Below are positions 1 to 5,691 of a stretch of DNA of 5,691 nt, piece after piece (the stretch's first letter is position 1; every line of letters starts with the position of its first letter). A program made the translations under genes and the position numbers. The stretch covers positions 1 through 5,691 of the forward strand of contig JAGLDQ010000089.1 of NCBI GenBank assembly GCA_023145535.1, given 5' to 3'. The notes below the pieces were generated by a model. The model was given only the letters and a program-made list of their open reading frames with translations. It was not told where the DNA came from and ran no database searches. Source of the stretch: Cocleimonas sp. GTDB lineage: Bacteria; Pseudomonadota; Gammaproteobacteria; Thiotrichales; Thiotrichaceae.

Positions 1-743
1 TGCAGGCGAGCCTCACTATAAAAAGGCGAACGAAGGGGCGCTCCCATATATTCCAACAATAATTTACGAAAGGTTTTTAAAGGCTCCAGCCCTCGCGCTG
101 CACAGCAATAATGAAACCAGCGAGAACCAATGGTGACATGACCTATTTCATCTTTTAGTATGATTTTCAGAATATCAACGGTTTCTTGATCTCCAACGTC
201 TTGCAACCGTTGCATCATTCCAGGTGTTACATCAAGACCCCTCGCTTCCAGTACACGTGGAACTAATGCCATTCTAATCATGACATCATGACCGGTTCTA
301 ACCGTCATTTCCCAAAGCCCATTATGTGCGGGCAACTCTCCATAGTAATGCCCCATATTTTCTAGTCGATCACGCAATAATCCAAAGTGATAAGCTTCCT
401 CTGCTGCAACTTGCAACCAATCAATATAAAACTCAGCGGGCATATTACGAAAACGGTAAACCGCATCAAGCGCTAGATTGATTGCATTAAATTCAATATG
501 GGTAACGGCATGAATTAAATTCGCACGCCCAGATTCGGAGGTTAATTTGCGATGCTTTAATTTTTTTGGGGAAACTAATTCGGGTTTTTCAGGACGACCA
601 GGGATGGGAATAGCGTTTATCGGTGAGTCGCTAAGAATAGGCGTACGCTCTTTTTGTTCAGTATATAACGCCGTGGCTTGCTGAAGTTTACGTTCTATAT
701 CAGATTCCATAAGAACTTGATACGCAAGCTGGTGAATATTCAT
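1..743 (-). CDS. DUF455 family ferritin-like protein (3' end missing)
   Basis: I translated this frame by hand; it is open from the ATG at 743 to the window edge and gives 247 residues. The family (DUF455/COG2833) usually has about 270, so only the last two dozen or so residues are missing. Residues 1-70 form a charged, proline-containing lead. From about 74 on the protein is helical and carries the ligand pattern of a ferritin-like di-metal four-helix bundle: E84 in HAVTHIEFNAI, E116 and H119 in EEAYHF, E166 in RVLEARG, and E199 and H202 in DEIGHV. The C-terminal part (WFHYCCAARG, then LRSPFYSEARL) is typical of the family. No signal peptide or membrane segment is visible, so it is probably cytoplasmic. 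The substrate and reaction are not known to me; a di-iron or di-manganese oxidoreductase is inference from the fold. Its start overlaps the stop of the MscS gene by 4 nt (ATGA) and has no clear ribosome binding site of its own, which suggests translational coupling. Confidence 0.9.
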   Translation of the reverse strand, partial: MNIHQLAYQVLMESDIERKLQQATALYTEQKERTPILSDSPINAIPIPGRPEKPELVSPKKLKHRKLTSESGRANLIHAVTHIEFNAINLALDAVYRFRNMPAEFYIDWLQVAAEEAYHFGLLRDRLENMGHYYGELPAHNGLWEMTVRTGHDVMIRMALVPRVLEARGLDVTPGMMQRLQDVGDQETVDILKIILKDEIGHVTIGSRWFHYCCAARGLEPLKTFRKLLLEYMGAPLRSPFYSEARL

Positions 744-1609
744 TGTTGAGTGACGTATTGGATTTCTTGTCTTGCTAAAGAAATATCATTCTCCCTAAAG
801 GCGATCAATAGTTTCTCCAGTACGATTGAGCGAATACCCGTGCGCTGTCTCACATCAGGAATACGGTAACGGAGTTCCAGCAAAATCCCAGATAATAAAT
901 GCCCTCGGGTATCATCCCAAAGCGAACGGGTTACAAGCTGTGCTGTGCCAGGAATAATATCGTGTGTTCTACTGATCTCTATCAATACAATTCGACGAAT
1001 GTGGTCTATATCGGCATCATAAGGCACTTGAAAGCGCAACCTAACGCGCACGGAAGTATCTTCAAATGAGAAATTTCTAATAACGGAGTTTGAAAATACC
1101 GAATTGGGATAGTTAACAATAACCCCATCGGTATTACGCACTTGGGTACGTCTGATGCCAATATCAACAATATCGCCCCACCCTCCCCAGTGACGACCAA
1201 TACTATCAATTTTAACACGATCTCCCACTCTCACAGGACGATCAGTAATAAGAAAAATACCCGAGAGAATATCTGCGATTGTTTCTTTAGCCGCAAAACC
1301 CAGCGCCACACCAAATATACCCGCGCCTGCCAATAAGGGTGAAACGGCAACATGATTGATCTTCAACACCAGAACAACGGTCATGAAGAGCGCAATAACC
1401 CACAAAAATTGCTTTAAAAAATGGACAAGTCGATCATCTAGATCATTGTCCGTTTTAGCGGCAAGTTTCTCAAATCGCCTGAGTACAATGTATCTTATAA
1501 ACCAATAACCCAGCAACATCAGTACAATAGTGGCTATTGATTGCTCTAATCTAGCAACGCTATCCCAAATGCGAATAACCTCACTATTAAGCTTATCTAA
1601 AAATTCCAT
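740..1609 (-). CDS. MscS-family small mechanosensitive channel
   Basis: A 289-residue protein of the size of E. coli MscS (286). Three membrane segments are visible: TM1 about 24-43, TM2 about 66-84, and the Gly/Ala-rich pore helix TM3 about 89-122 (SPLLAGAGIFGVALGFAAKE). TM3 is followed by the family signature DRPVRVGDRVKI at 123-134 and the beta-domain with NTDGVIVNYPNSVFSNSVIRNFS at 159-181. The remainder is the cytoplasmic alpha/beta vestibule. The family opens under membrane tension on hypo-osmotic shock and releases small solutes from the inner membrane. Between the G-D-R-V strand and the I-x-x-I-G strand there is a short Trp/Gly-rich stretch (GRHWGGWGD, 138-146) that E. coli MscS lacks as I recall it. 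The upstream GAGAC is only a weak Shine-Dalgarno. The gene lies 90 nt downstream of erpA, and its stop overlaps the next start (ATGA), so it is co-translated with the DUF455 gene. The family assignment is firm; the exact ion selectivity and paralogue are not. Confidence 0.95.
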   Translation of the reverse strand: MEFLDKLNSEVIRIWDSVARLEQSIATIVLMLLGYWFIRYIVLRRFEKLAAKTDNDLDDRLVHFLKQFLWVIALFMTVVLVLKINHVAVSPLLAGAGIFGVALGFAAKETIADILSGIFLITDRPVRVGDRVKIDSIGRHWGGWGDIVDIGIRRTQVRNTDGVIVNYPNSVFSNSVIRNFSFEDTSVRVRLRFQVPYDADIDHIRRIVLIEISRTHDIIPGTAQLVTRSLWDDTRGHLLSGILLELRYRIPDVRQRTGIRSIVLEKLLIAFRENDISLARQEIQYVTQQ

Positions 1610-1699
1610 TTTTTAGTCTCTATGCTAAGGCGTATGCACGAAATAACACCCAAATTCTGCGTCATTATTCAGAAAGTTATTGGGGTACTCCTTAAAATT

Positions 1700-2074
1700 T
1701 TAATCATCAACACTAAACGAAGAACCACAACCACAAGTGGTGGTTGCATTCGGGTTACGTATCACAAATTGCGACCCTTCCAAGCCTTCAGTGTAATCAA
1801 TATCAGCTCCTGAAAGGTACTGAAAACTCATCGGATCAATTAATAATGTCACACCATCATTTTTAACGGCGGTATCGCCCTCATTCATATCTTCATCAAA
1901 GGTAAACCCGTATTGAAATCCTGAACACCCTCCTCCAGACACAAAAACACGCAGTTTTAAATTATCATTTTTCTCTTCTTCAATGAGACCTTTTACTTTT
2001 GCCGCGGCCGCGTCAGTAAAATTGAGCGGTGCATCAGACGATGATGCGGTTTCTACAGCTGTTCCAACAGACAT
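1700..2074 (-). CDS. erpA: Iron-sulfur cluster insertion protein ErpA
   Basis: An A-type carrier of 124 residues that receives Fe-S clusters from the Isc or Suf scaffold and passes them to apo-enzymes in the cytoplasm; E. coli needs it for the isoprenoid enzymes IspG and IspH and for respiration. The three invariant cluster-binding cysteines are present: C50 in VSGGGCSGFQYGF, and C114 and C116 in the C-terminal TTTCGCGSSF. The segments NLKLRVF, DPMSFQYL and DYTEGLEGSQF match ErpA rather than IscA or SufA. The N-terminus (residues 1-15, Ser/Ala/Glu-rich) is a few residues longer than in E. coli. The ATG start is supported by a strong AGGAGA at 2081-2086, 6 nt upstream. It follows the bactofilin gene after 90 nt, with a candidate promoter in that gap. 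No IscR-like palindrome was recognised upstream. Confidence 0.97.
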   Translation of the reverse strand: MSVGTAVETASSSDAPLNFTDAAAAKVKGLIEEEKNDNLKLRVFVSGGGCSGFQYGFTFDEDMNEGDTAVKNDGVTLLIDPMSFQYLSGADIDYTEGLEGSQFVIRNPNATTTCGCGSSFSVDD

Positions 2075-2110
2075 TTGAATTCTCCTAAATTATTTATTTC
2101 TATCTTGCAT

Positions 2111-2139
2111 AATATATAACTACTTATCATTTAGCTAAA
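2111..2139 (-). promoter_or_regulatory. Candidate sigma-70 promoter for erpA
   Basis: On the minus strand, TTTAGC (2139-2134) and TATATT (2116-2111) are separated by exactly 17 nt, placing a start site about 30 nt before the erpA ATG. The -35 box lies in a perfect 10-bp palindrome, TTTAGCTAAA (2130-2139), which could be a regulator site or chance. The match to consensus is moderate (-10 five of six, -35 three of six) in an AT-rich gap, so this is a prediction only. Confidence 0.4.
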
Positions 2140-2164
2140 GCCTGTAAGAAAACAAGGGAAGATT

Positions 2165-2647
2165 TCATTTTTTAGTTAAATCATCCTTTTCAGCCTCTTC
2201 ACTCTCTGCCTCAGTAAGACCAGCAGACTCTACGGCTTCATCAACCGCTTCATTAAGCTCCTGATGCATTAATTTGCCATTAACACCTGCCCCAACAGCC
2301 ATTTCCAATAAGTTATAATGTAAGTCCCCATTGATGCGGGCTTTTGGATGTAATTCAACTTTTTTCGATGCCACGACATTGCCATCAATACGCCCATTGG
2401 CATAGATATTTGCGGCATACGCATTACCAATGATAACGCCATTTTCACCCAGAATAAGCGTTGAGTCAGGATCATCAGAAGACAAATTACCTTCTATTGA
2501 ACCATCCACGCTACAAGCGCCAGTAAAACTAACATTGCCAACAATATTCACATTGCCACCAATCCATGTTTCTATCTTTGGCTTGTCGCTGACATCTTTA
2601 CTTTCCATCTGATCTTGTTGTTTTTTATGTGCTTTTTTTCCAAACAT
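2165..2647 (-). CDS. Bactofilin (polymer-forming cytoskeletal protein)
   Basis: A 160-residue bactofilin (DUF583/CcmA family). Bactofilins polymerise without nucleotide into filaments on the inner face of the membrane and position cell-wall or envelope machinery. Residues about 26-128 form the beta-helix core, seen as repeating short turns rich in G-N-V, G-x-I-x-G-N and D-G-N (WIGGNVNIVGNVSFTG, then DGSIEGNL, IIGNAYAANIYANGRIDGNV, ARINGDL, VNGKL). The basic N-terminus MFGKKAHKK is typical of the family and may bind membrane. The C-tail from 130 is strongly acidic and probably disordered. A purine-rich AGGGAGG at 2655-2660 precedes the ATG at suitable spacing. It sits 40 nt behind argC and ahead of erpA, an order I also know from Pseudomonas. 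No peptidase M23 partner, common beside bactofilins, is seen in this window. Confidence 0.95.
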   Translation of the reverse strand: MFGKKAHKKQQDQMESKDVSDKPKIETWIGGNVNIVGNVSFTGACSVDGSIEGNLSSDDPDSTLILGENGVIIGNAYAANIYANGRIDGNVVASKKVELHPKARINGDLHYNLLEMAVGAGVNGKLMHQELNEAVDEAVESAGLTEAESEEAEKDDLTKK

Positions 2648-2687
2648 TATCTCCCTCCCTTGGAGTTAATTCCTTAATTTATAAAGT

Positions 2688-3722
2688 TTAAGGCAATAAA
2701 GCAGGTTGCATCAATGCCGTGGTTTCATCTAAACCTAGCATCAGGTTCATATTTTGTACTGCTTGTCCTGCCGCCCCTTTAACAAGGTTATCAATCACGG
2801 ATAACACTAAAATTCTAGAACCCGTTGCTGGCCTATGGGGTGCTATTCGACACATATTTGAGCTTTTCACAAAACGTGTTTCGGGACAAGACCCCTTTGG
2901 CAATATATCCACAAAAGGTTCATTCGCATAGAAGTCTTCGTAGAGCGTTTGCAAATCTTTGTCAATCACGCCCTCTTCTTTCACGTAAAGCGTGGCATGA
3001 ATTCCTCTAATAATTGGCAATAAATGCGGGGTAAACATAAGGTCTACCGCTTCACCCGATTCAAATGATAAAATCTGTGCAACCTCAGGATGATGACGAT
3101 GCCCCCCCACGGCATATGCCTTAAAACTTTCACCCGCTTCACTGAGCAAAGTAGCAACATTAGCCTGCTTACCCGCACCACTAATGCCTGATTTAGTGTC
3201 TGCGACAATATCAGTCAGATTAATTTTTCCTGACTTAATTAATGGCAAAAGGCCTAAAATGACCGCTGTTGGGTAACAGCCAGGGTTGCCGACTAAACGC
3301 GCTTTTTTAATTTGTTCTCGATTAATCTCAGGTAGGCCATACACCGCTTCTTCCAGTAATTCTGGACAAGCATGCTCCATACCATACCACTGACTCCAGA
3401 CATCCACATCTTTAAAACGAAAATCTGCGGCCAGATCAATCACCTTCGTACCAGCTTCTAATAAGGCAGCGGTTTGCTTCATTGCGATTCCATTAGGCGT
3501 TGCAAAAAACACCAAATCACAATCTGCCAACGCATCACTTGCGGGATCACTAAAGGTTAAATCGATAAAACCACGTAAATTTGGAAACATACTATCAACA
3601 CGCTGGCCTACATTTGAGCGCGATGTTACAAAAGTAATTTCCACTTGGGGATGATTGGCCAATATCCGTAATAGCTCAACACCTGTGTATCCTGTCGCAC
3701 CAACAATGCCTATTTTTTTCAT
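2688..3722 (-). CDS. argC: N-acetyl-gamma-glutamyl-phosphate reductase ArgC
   Basis: This enzyme reduces N-acetyl-glutamyl-5-phosphate to the semialdehyde with NADPH, the third step of arginine biosynthesis, in the cytoplasm. The 344 residues match the usual length of the single-domain type 1 enzyme. The N-terminal Rossmann motif is GATGYTGVELLRIL (8-21). The catalytic cysteine is C149 in VGNPGCYPTA. Other family blocks are DLAADFRF (97-103), SGISGAGK (178-185), the histidine-rich GGHRHHPE (206-213) that carries the catalytic histidine, and PHLLPIIRG (232-240). The ATG is 14 nt after the rppH stop and has only a weak ribosome binding site (TAGAGCAG), so it is probably co-transcribed with, and perhaps translated after, rppH. 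No ArgR box was recognised. The gene looks intact. Confidence 0.97.
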   Translation of the reverse strand: MKKIGIVGATGYTGVELLRILANHPQVEITFVTSRSNVGQRVDSMFPNLRGFIDLTFSDPASDALADCDLVFFATPNGIAMKQTAALLEAGTKVIDLAADFRFKDVDVWSQWYGMEHACPELLEEAVYGLPEINREQIKKARLVGNPGCYPTAVILGLLPLIKSGKINLTDIVADTKSGISGAGKQANVATLLSEAGESFKAYAVGGHRHHPEVAQILSFESGEAVDLMFTPHLLPIIRGIHATLYVKEEGVIDKDLQTLYEDFYANEPFVDILPKGSCPETRFVKSSNMCRIAPHRPATGSRILVLSVIDNLVKGAAGQAVQNMNLMLGLDETTALMQPALLP

Positions 3723-3736
3723 AATAAAATACTGCT

Positions 3737-4213
3737 CTATTTATTCTTTAATAAGGGTTTTAATTCCGTCATAGCACGTTCATAAACCTGTTGTTTAAAG
3801 TAAACCACTTCTTGTACTGGATATGAATAATCAACCCAGCGCCAGCCATCAAACTCAGGTAAATCTGTTGCACGCAGATTTACGCTATTATCTGGACAAG
3901 TCAAGCGCAATAAAAACCAGCGCTGCTTCTGTCCAATACAAGTTGGGCTGGAACGACGGCGAATCATATGTTTAGGCAAACGATAACGTAGCCAGTCCCG
4001 CGTGCAGCCCATCACTTCCACATGCTTTTCTAGCAATCCTGTCTCTTCATGTAACTCTCGATACATTGCCTCTAAAGGGGTTTCTCCTTTATCAATTCCA
4101 CCTTGGGGAAATTGCCAAGAACTCTGGCCAATTCGCTTACCCCAAAATACATCGCCATCGCAATTTGCAAGGATAATGCCAACATTGGCTCTAAAACCGT
4201 CCTTATCAATCAC
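3737..4213 (-). CDS. rppH: RNA pyrophosphohydrolase RppH, GTG start
   Basis: A Nudix hydrolase that removes phosphates from the 5' end of triphosphorylated RNA and so opens transcripts to RNase E decay. From the GTG at 4213 it is 158 residues. The Nudix box is G38-x5-E44-x7-R52-E53-x2-E56-E57-x-G59, and E53, E56 and E57 have the same numbers as in E. coli RppH. WQFPQGGI, DWLRYRLPK, CIGQKQRWFLL and PEFDGWRWVDY are diagnostic of RppH over other Nudix enzymes. The frame stays open upstream to a TTG (4270), with an ATG inside it, but homologues begin M-I-D-x-D-G-x-R-x-N-V-G, and only the GTG has a properly spaced GGAG. The gene is divergent from the HAD gene and followed by argC after 14 nt; in E. 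coli and Pseudomonas ptsP usually follows. Confidence 0.96.
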   Translation of the reverse strand: MIDKDGFRANVGIILANCDGDVFWGKRIGQSSWQFPQGGIDKGETPLEAMYRELHEETGLLEKHVEVMGCTRDWLRYRLPKHMIRRRSSPTCIGQKQRWFLLRLTCPDNSVNLRATDLPEFDGWRWVDYSYPVQEVVYFKQQVYERAMTELKPLLKNK

Positions 4214-4220
4214 GATAATT

Positions 4221-4224
4221 CTCC
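4221..4224 (-). promoter_or_regulatory. Shine-Dalgarno site fixing the rppH GTG start
   Basis: GGAG on the minus strand lies 7 nt before the GTG at 4213. This, with the conserved N-terminus of the family, decides against the upstream TTG and ATG of the same open frame. The upstream ATG has a GGAAGA directly abutting it, which leaves too little spacing. Confidence 0.8.
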
Positions 4225-4285
4225 ATAAAATAATTTTCTTCATTCTTCCATATTGCGAATGATTCAGCAAATTTAAAGCGGTACA

Positions 4286-4315
4286 ATTATACTTTTTTTA
4301 TCTATTTTTCAGGAA
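4286..4315 (-). promoter_or_regulatory. Candidate promoter for rppH in the divergent region
   Basis: A perfect TATAAT on the minus strand (4291-4286) has a weak -35 (TTCCTG, 4315-4310) 18 nt upstream. It would give a 5' leader of roughly 65 nt before the GTG. The -35 overlaps the ribosome binding site of the divergent HAD gene, and the -10 overlaps a plus-strand TATACT (4288-4293) that could be the -10 of the HAD gene, whose -35 I could not identify. The two transcripts may therefore compete. Confidence 0.4.
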
Positions 4316-4316
4316 G
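4311..4316 (+). promoter_or_regulatory. Ribosome binding site of the HAD gene
   Basis: AGGAAG lies 7 nt before the ATG at 4324, and supports that start. Confidence 0.7.
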
Positions 4317-4323
4317 TTTCCAA

Positions 4324-4986
4324 ATGACTCTAGCTTTATTCGATCTTGATAATACTTTACTTAGTGGTGATAGCGATTACGAATGGGGGCAGTTTTTAGT
4401 GCGAAAAAATCTGGTTGATAAAAAAACCTACGAAGAAGCCAATATCCACTTTTATGAACAATATAAACAAGGTGAACTCGATATTTATGAATGGTCAGCC
4501 TTTACCTTCAAGCCCTTATCAGAACGCAGTATGGAAGAATTAGCAACATTGCATAAAGACTATATGCAAGATGTGATTCTGCCCATGATGGGTAATAAAG
4601 CCAAGGCTATTATTGAACATCATCGACAACAAAAACATACCTTAATTGTGATCACCGCAACCAATAGTTTTGTTACTCGCCCTATTGCGGAAGCATTTGG
4701 CATTGATCACTTAATTGCGACAGAATCCAAAATTGTAAATGGACGCTATACAACTGACGTTGAAGGTATTCCTTGTTTTAATAAAGGAAAAGTTGAGCGT
4801 TTAAAGGCTTGGCTTGAATCTAATAGTGAATCATTAGAAGGCAGTTATTTTTATAGTGACTCACATAATGATCTGCCATTACTGGACATTGTCGATCACC
4901 CTATTGCGGTTGATCCTGATGAGAGGCTTGAGTCTGAGGCTAAACAACGAGGCTGGGAGATTACTTCATTTCTTGAAAAAAACTGA
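4324..4986 (+). CDS. HAD superfamily phosphatase, subfamily IB
   Basis: A complete 220-residue cytoplasmic phosphatase of the SerB-like HAD-IB group. All four HAD motifs are visible: motif I FDLDNTLL with nucleophile D7 and acid/base D9; motif II VITATNSF with T111; motif III lysine in FNKGKVERL (K154); motif IV YSDSHNDLPLL with D179 and D183, which bind Mg2+. The helical cap between motifs I and II (about 15-85, SDYEWGQFLVRKNL onward) is of the C1 type. Pseudomonas aeruginosa PA0335, which I recall as reported to be the histidinol-phosphate phosphatase and as lying beside rppH, is of this kind, so a role in histidine synthesis is a reasonable guess. A phosphoserine or other small phosphate ester substrate is not excluded. 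The gene is divergent from rppH, with a 110-nt shared upstream region. No terminator hairpin was found after the stop. Confidence 0.93.
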   Translation: MTLALFDLDNTLLSGDSDYEWGQFLVRKNLVDKKTYEEANIHFYEQYKQGELDIYEWSAFTFKPLSERSMEELATLHKDYMQDVILPMMGNKAKAIIEHHRQQKHTLIVITATNSFVTRPIAEAFGIDHLIATESKIVNGRYTTDVEGIPCFNKGKVERLKAWLESNSESLEGSYFYSDSHNDLPLLDIVDHPIAVDPDERLESEAKQRGWEITSFLEKN

Positions 4987-5054
4987 TCTCTATTGCTTTT
5001 ATTTTGGACAGAATATCAAGGGTTGATTTTCATAAGCAAGGTTCAAACCAATAG

Positions 5055-5413
5055 TCTAGTATTGATATTTCAGCCGTAGAAAGAGATAAAGGTGTTTGGG
5101 ATGATAGTTTTCTTTGTTTCCCCCCAAATTTGGATAGGAAAAACATCATGATTGAGGCTACTCTTGTACACACTCTTGGTGCGTTACAAGGGTTTTTAAT
5201 CGCCTCTAAAATCAAGCATTAGGATGCTTAAAAGGCAGGCATGTAACGAAAATACATGCCATAGCACTGACCAATGGGCAGGTAGCTGATATTACTCCGA
5301 TTTATGTCTTAAATTAAGGGGATAGATAAAGCCTATGATATTGATCGCCTGATTGCGCGATTAATAGAGTAAGGTATCATCCCTGTTATTCCCCTAAATC
5401 CAATCGAAAAATA
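5055..5413 (+). pseudogene. Decayed IS5-family transposase remnant
   Basis: This gap has no intact gene, but translated pieces line up in order with an IS5-family (IS427/IS1031-like) DDE transposase. Piece 1 (5055-5219) has ERDKGVWDD and NIMIEATLVHT, like the usual G-V-W-D and M-I-D-x-T-I-V-R-A-H. Piece 2 (5213-5317, another frame) has QALG, VTKIHA and LTNGQVADITP. Piece 3 (5313-5392, first frame again) has DKAYDIDRLIARLIE, then TAA at 5370, then GIIPVIP. Piece 4 (5393-5413) has PKSNRKI. The shifts look like single-base losses in runs, for example a missing A near 5208-5211 and a missing C near 5391-5394. About ten residues (the V-D-A-L-G-N-P block) are deleted after VTKIHA, and the first catalytic Asp reads Glu (GAG, 5154-5156). 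The N-terminal domain, the C-terminal E-R-x-F part and terminal inverted repeats are not found. Similarity may begin slightly upstream, near 5040. Inactive and old. Confidence 0.8.
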
Positions 5414-5424
5414 CATTTTATTAT

Positions 5425-5691
5425 TTATACTTCAAGCATTTGACCAGCCTGTATGGTTGTTGATTTAAGCTTATTAATGTGCACAATACGTTTAACCGTG
5501 GTGTTATAACGCTTAGCAATTTTATATAAAGAATCTCCTTTACGTACTTCATACATCGCGACCGCATGCTTAATAAAAACATTTGCTTGCTTTGCTAACC
5601 ACTTCTGACGTACTTTATTATGAACACTTAAATGTGTTACCTGATGCCCTGATCGAACATCCCTTCCTCCAATAGTCACGGTTGTTGATAT
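5425..5691 (-). CDS. LysM-domain cell-wall protein (5' end missing)
   Basis: The frame is open from the right window edge to the TAA at 5427-5425, giving 88 visible residues that are the C-terminus of a longer protein. The last 42 residues are a clear LysM peptidoglycan-binding module: YEVRKGDSLYKIAKRY, then VKRIVHINKLK and IQAGQMLEV. The preceding 46 residues (with VRSGHQVTHLSVHNKVRQKW) are basic and I do not recognise them. A C-terminal LysM is common in MltD-type lytic transglycosylases and AmiB/AmiC amidases of gammaproteobacteria; which of these this is cannot be told here. A GTG at 5679 could be read as a start giving an 84-residue protein, but it has no obvious role as a start: the frame continues upstream and there is no signal peptide after it. 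The gene converges on the transposase remnant, whose last recognisable codon is about 11 nt from this stop. Confidence 0.75.
   Translation of the reverse strand: MSTTVTIGGRDVRSGHQVTHLSVHNKVRQKWLAKQANVFIKHAVAMYEVRKGDSLYKIAKRYNTTVKRIVHINKLKSTTIQAGQMLEV

Noticed and set aside
1610..1699. Possible terminator between erpA and the MscS gene.
   Set aside because: No GC-rich stem followed by a T-run was found on the minus strand in these 90 nt.
1722..1747. Imperfect inverted repeat (ACCAC...GTGGT) near the 3' end of erpA that could be a hairpin.
   Set aside because: It lies within codons for the invariant Cys-Gly-Cys region, is interrupted by a bulge and has no T-run, so it is explained by coding sequence.
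4214..4270. N-terminal extension of RppH from a TTG or internal ATG.
   Set aside because: The extension is not in RppH homologues, and neither codon has a correctly spaced Shine-Dalgarno, unlike the GTG at 4213.
4987..5054. Possible terminator or small gene right after the HAD gene.
   Set aside because: No stem-loop with a T-tract and no open frame with a start and ribosome binding site; it is plain AT-rich sequence that may include the eroded 5' part of the transposase.
5030..5215. Minus-strand open frame of 61 codons in the gap after the HAD gene.
   Set aside because: It lies antisense to the transposase remnant, resembles no family I know, and has no credible ribosome binding site.
1..5691. 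CRISPR array, tRNA or rRNA gene, toxin-antitoxin pair or other defence system.
   Set aside because: No spaced direct repeats, no cloverleaf-like segments and no matching protein families were seen; every other stretch is taken up by recognised genes.

Overview
The window is about 5.7 kb of chromosomal DNA from a moderately AT-rich gammaproteobacterium. The best markers are ErpA and RppH, which align closely from memory with the E. coli proteins (RppH even in residue numbering at its catalytic glutamates), together with an ArgC, a bactofilin and a HAD-IB phosphatase of the kinds found in Pseudomonas-like and sulfur- or methyl-compound-using marine gammaproteobacteria. The genus cannot be fixed from the sequence.

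Layout. From 4213 down to 1, all genes lie on the minus strand in the order rppH, argC, bactofilin, erpA, MscS-family channel, DUF455 ferritin-like protein (cut by the left window edge). Gaps are 14, 40, 90, 90 and -4 nt, so this can be read as one or two transcription units, with a possible internal promoter in front of erpA. The last two genes share an ATGA stop/start overlap. At 4214-4323 a short divergent region separates rppH from a plus-strand HAD-IB phosphatase gene (4324-4986). Between 4987 and 5424 lies no intact gene but the decayed remains of an IS5-family transposase on the plus strand, broken by at least three frameshifts, two stops and an internal deletion. It runs almost into the 3' end of a minus-strand LysM-domain protein gene that enters from the right window edge.

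How the genes relate. These are mostly housekeeping functions: RNA 5'-end decapping (RppH), arginine biosynthesis (ArgC), a cytoskeletal or cell-wall scaffold (bactofilin), delivery of Fe-S clusters (ErpA), osmotic protection (MscS) and a putative di-metal ferritin-fold protein of unknown role (DUF455). The HAD protein belongs to a group that includes a reported histidinol-phosphate phosphatase. The window seems to join two neighbourhoods that are separate in Pseudomonas: HAD/rppH and argC/bactofilin/erpA. I found no RNA gene, CRISPR array or defence system, and nothing that looks like a wholly new system. The most informative less obvious items are the transposase fossil, the GTG start of rppH, and the translational coupling of MscS to DUF455.
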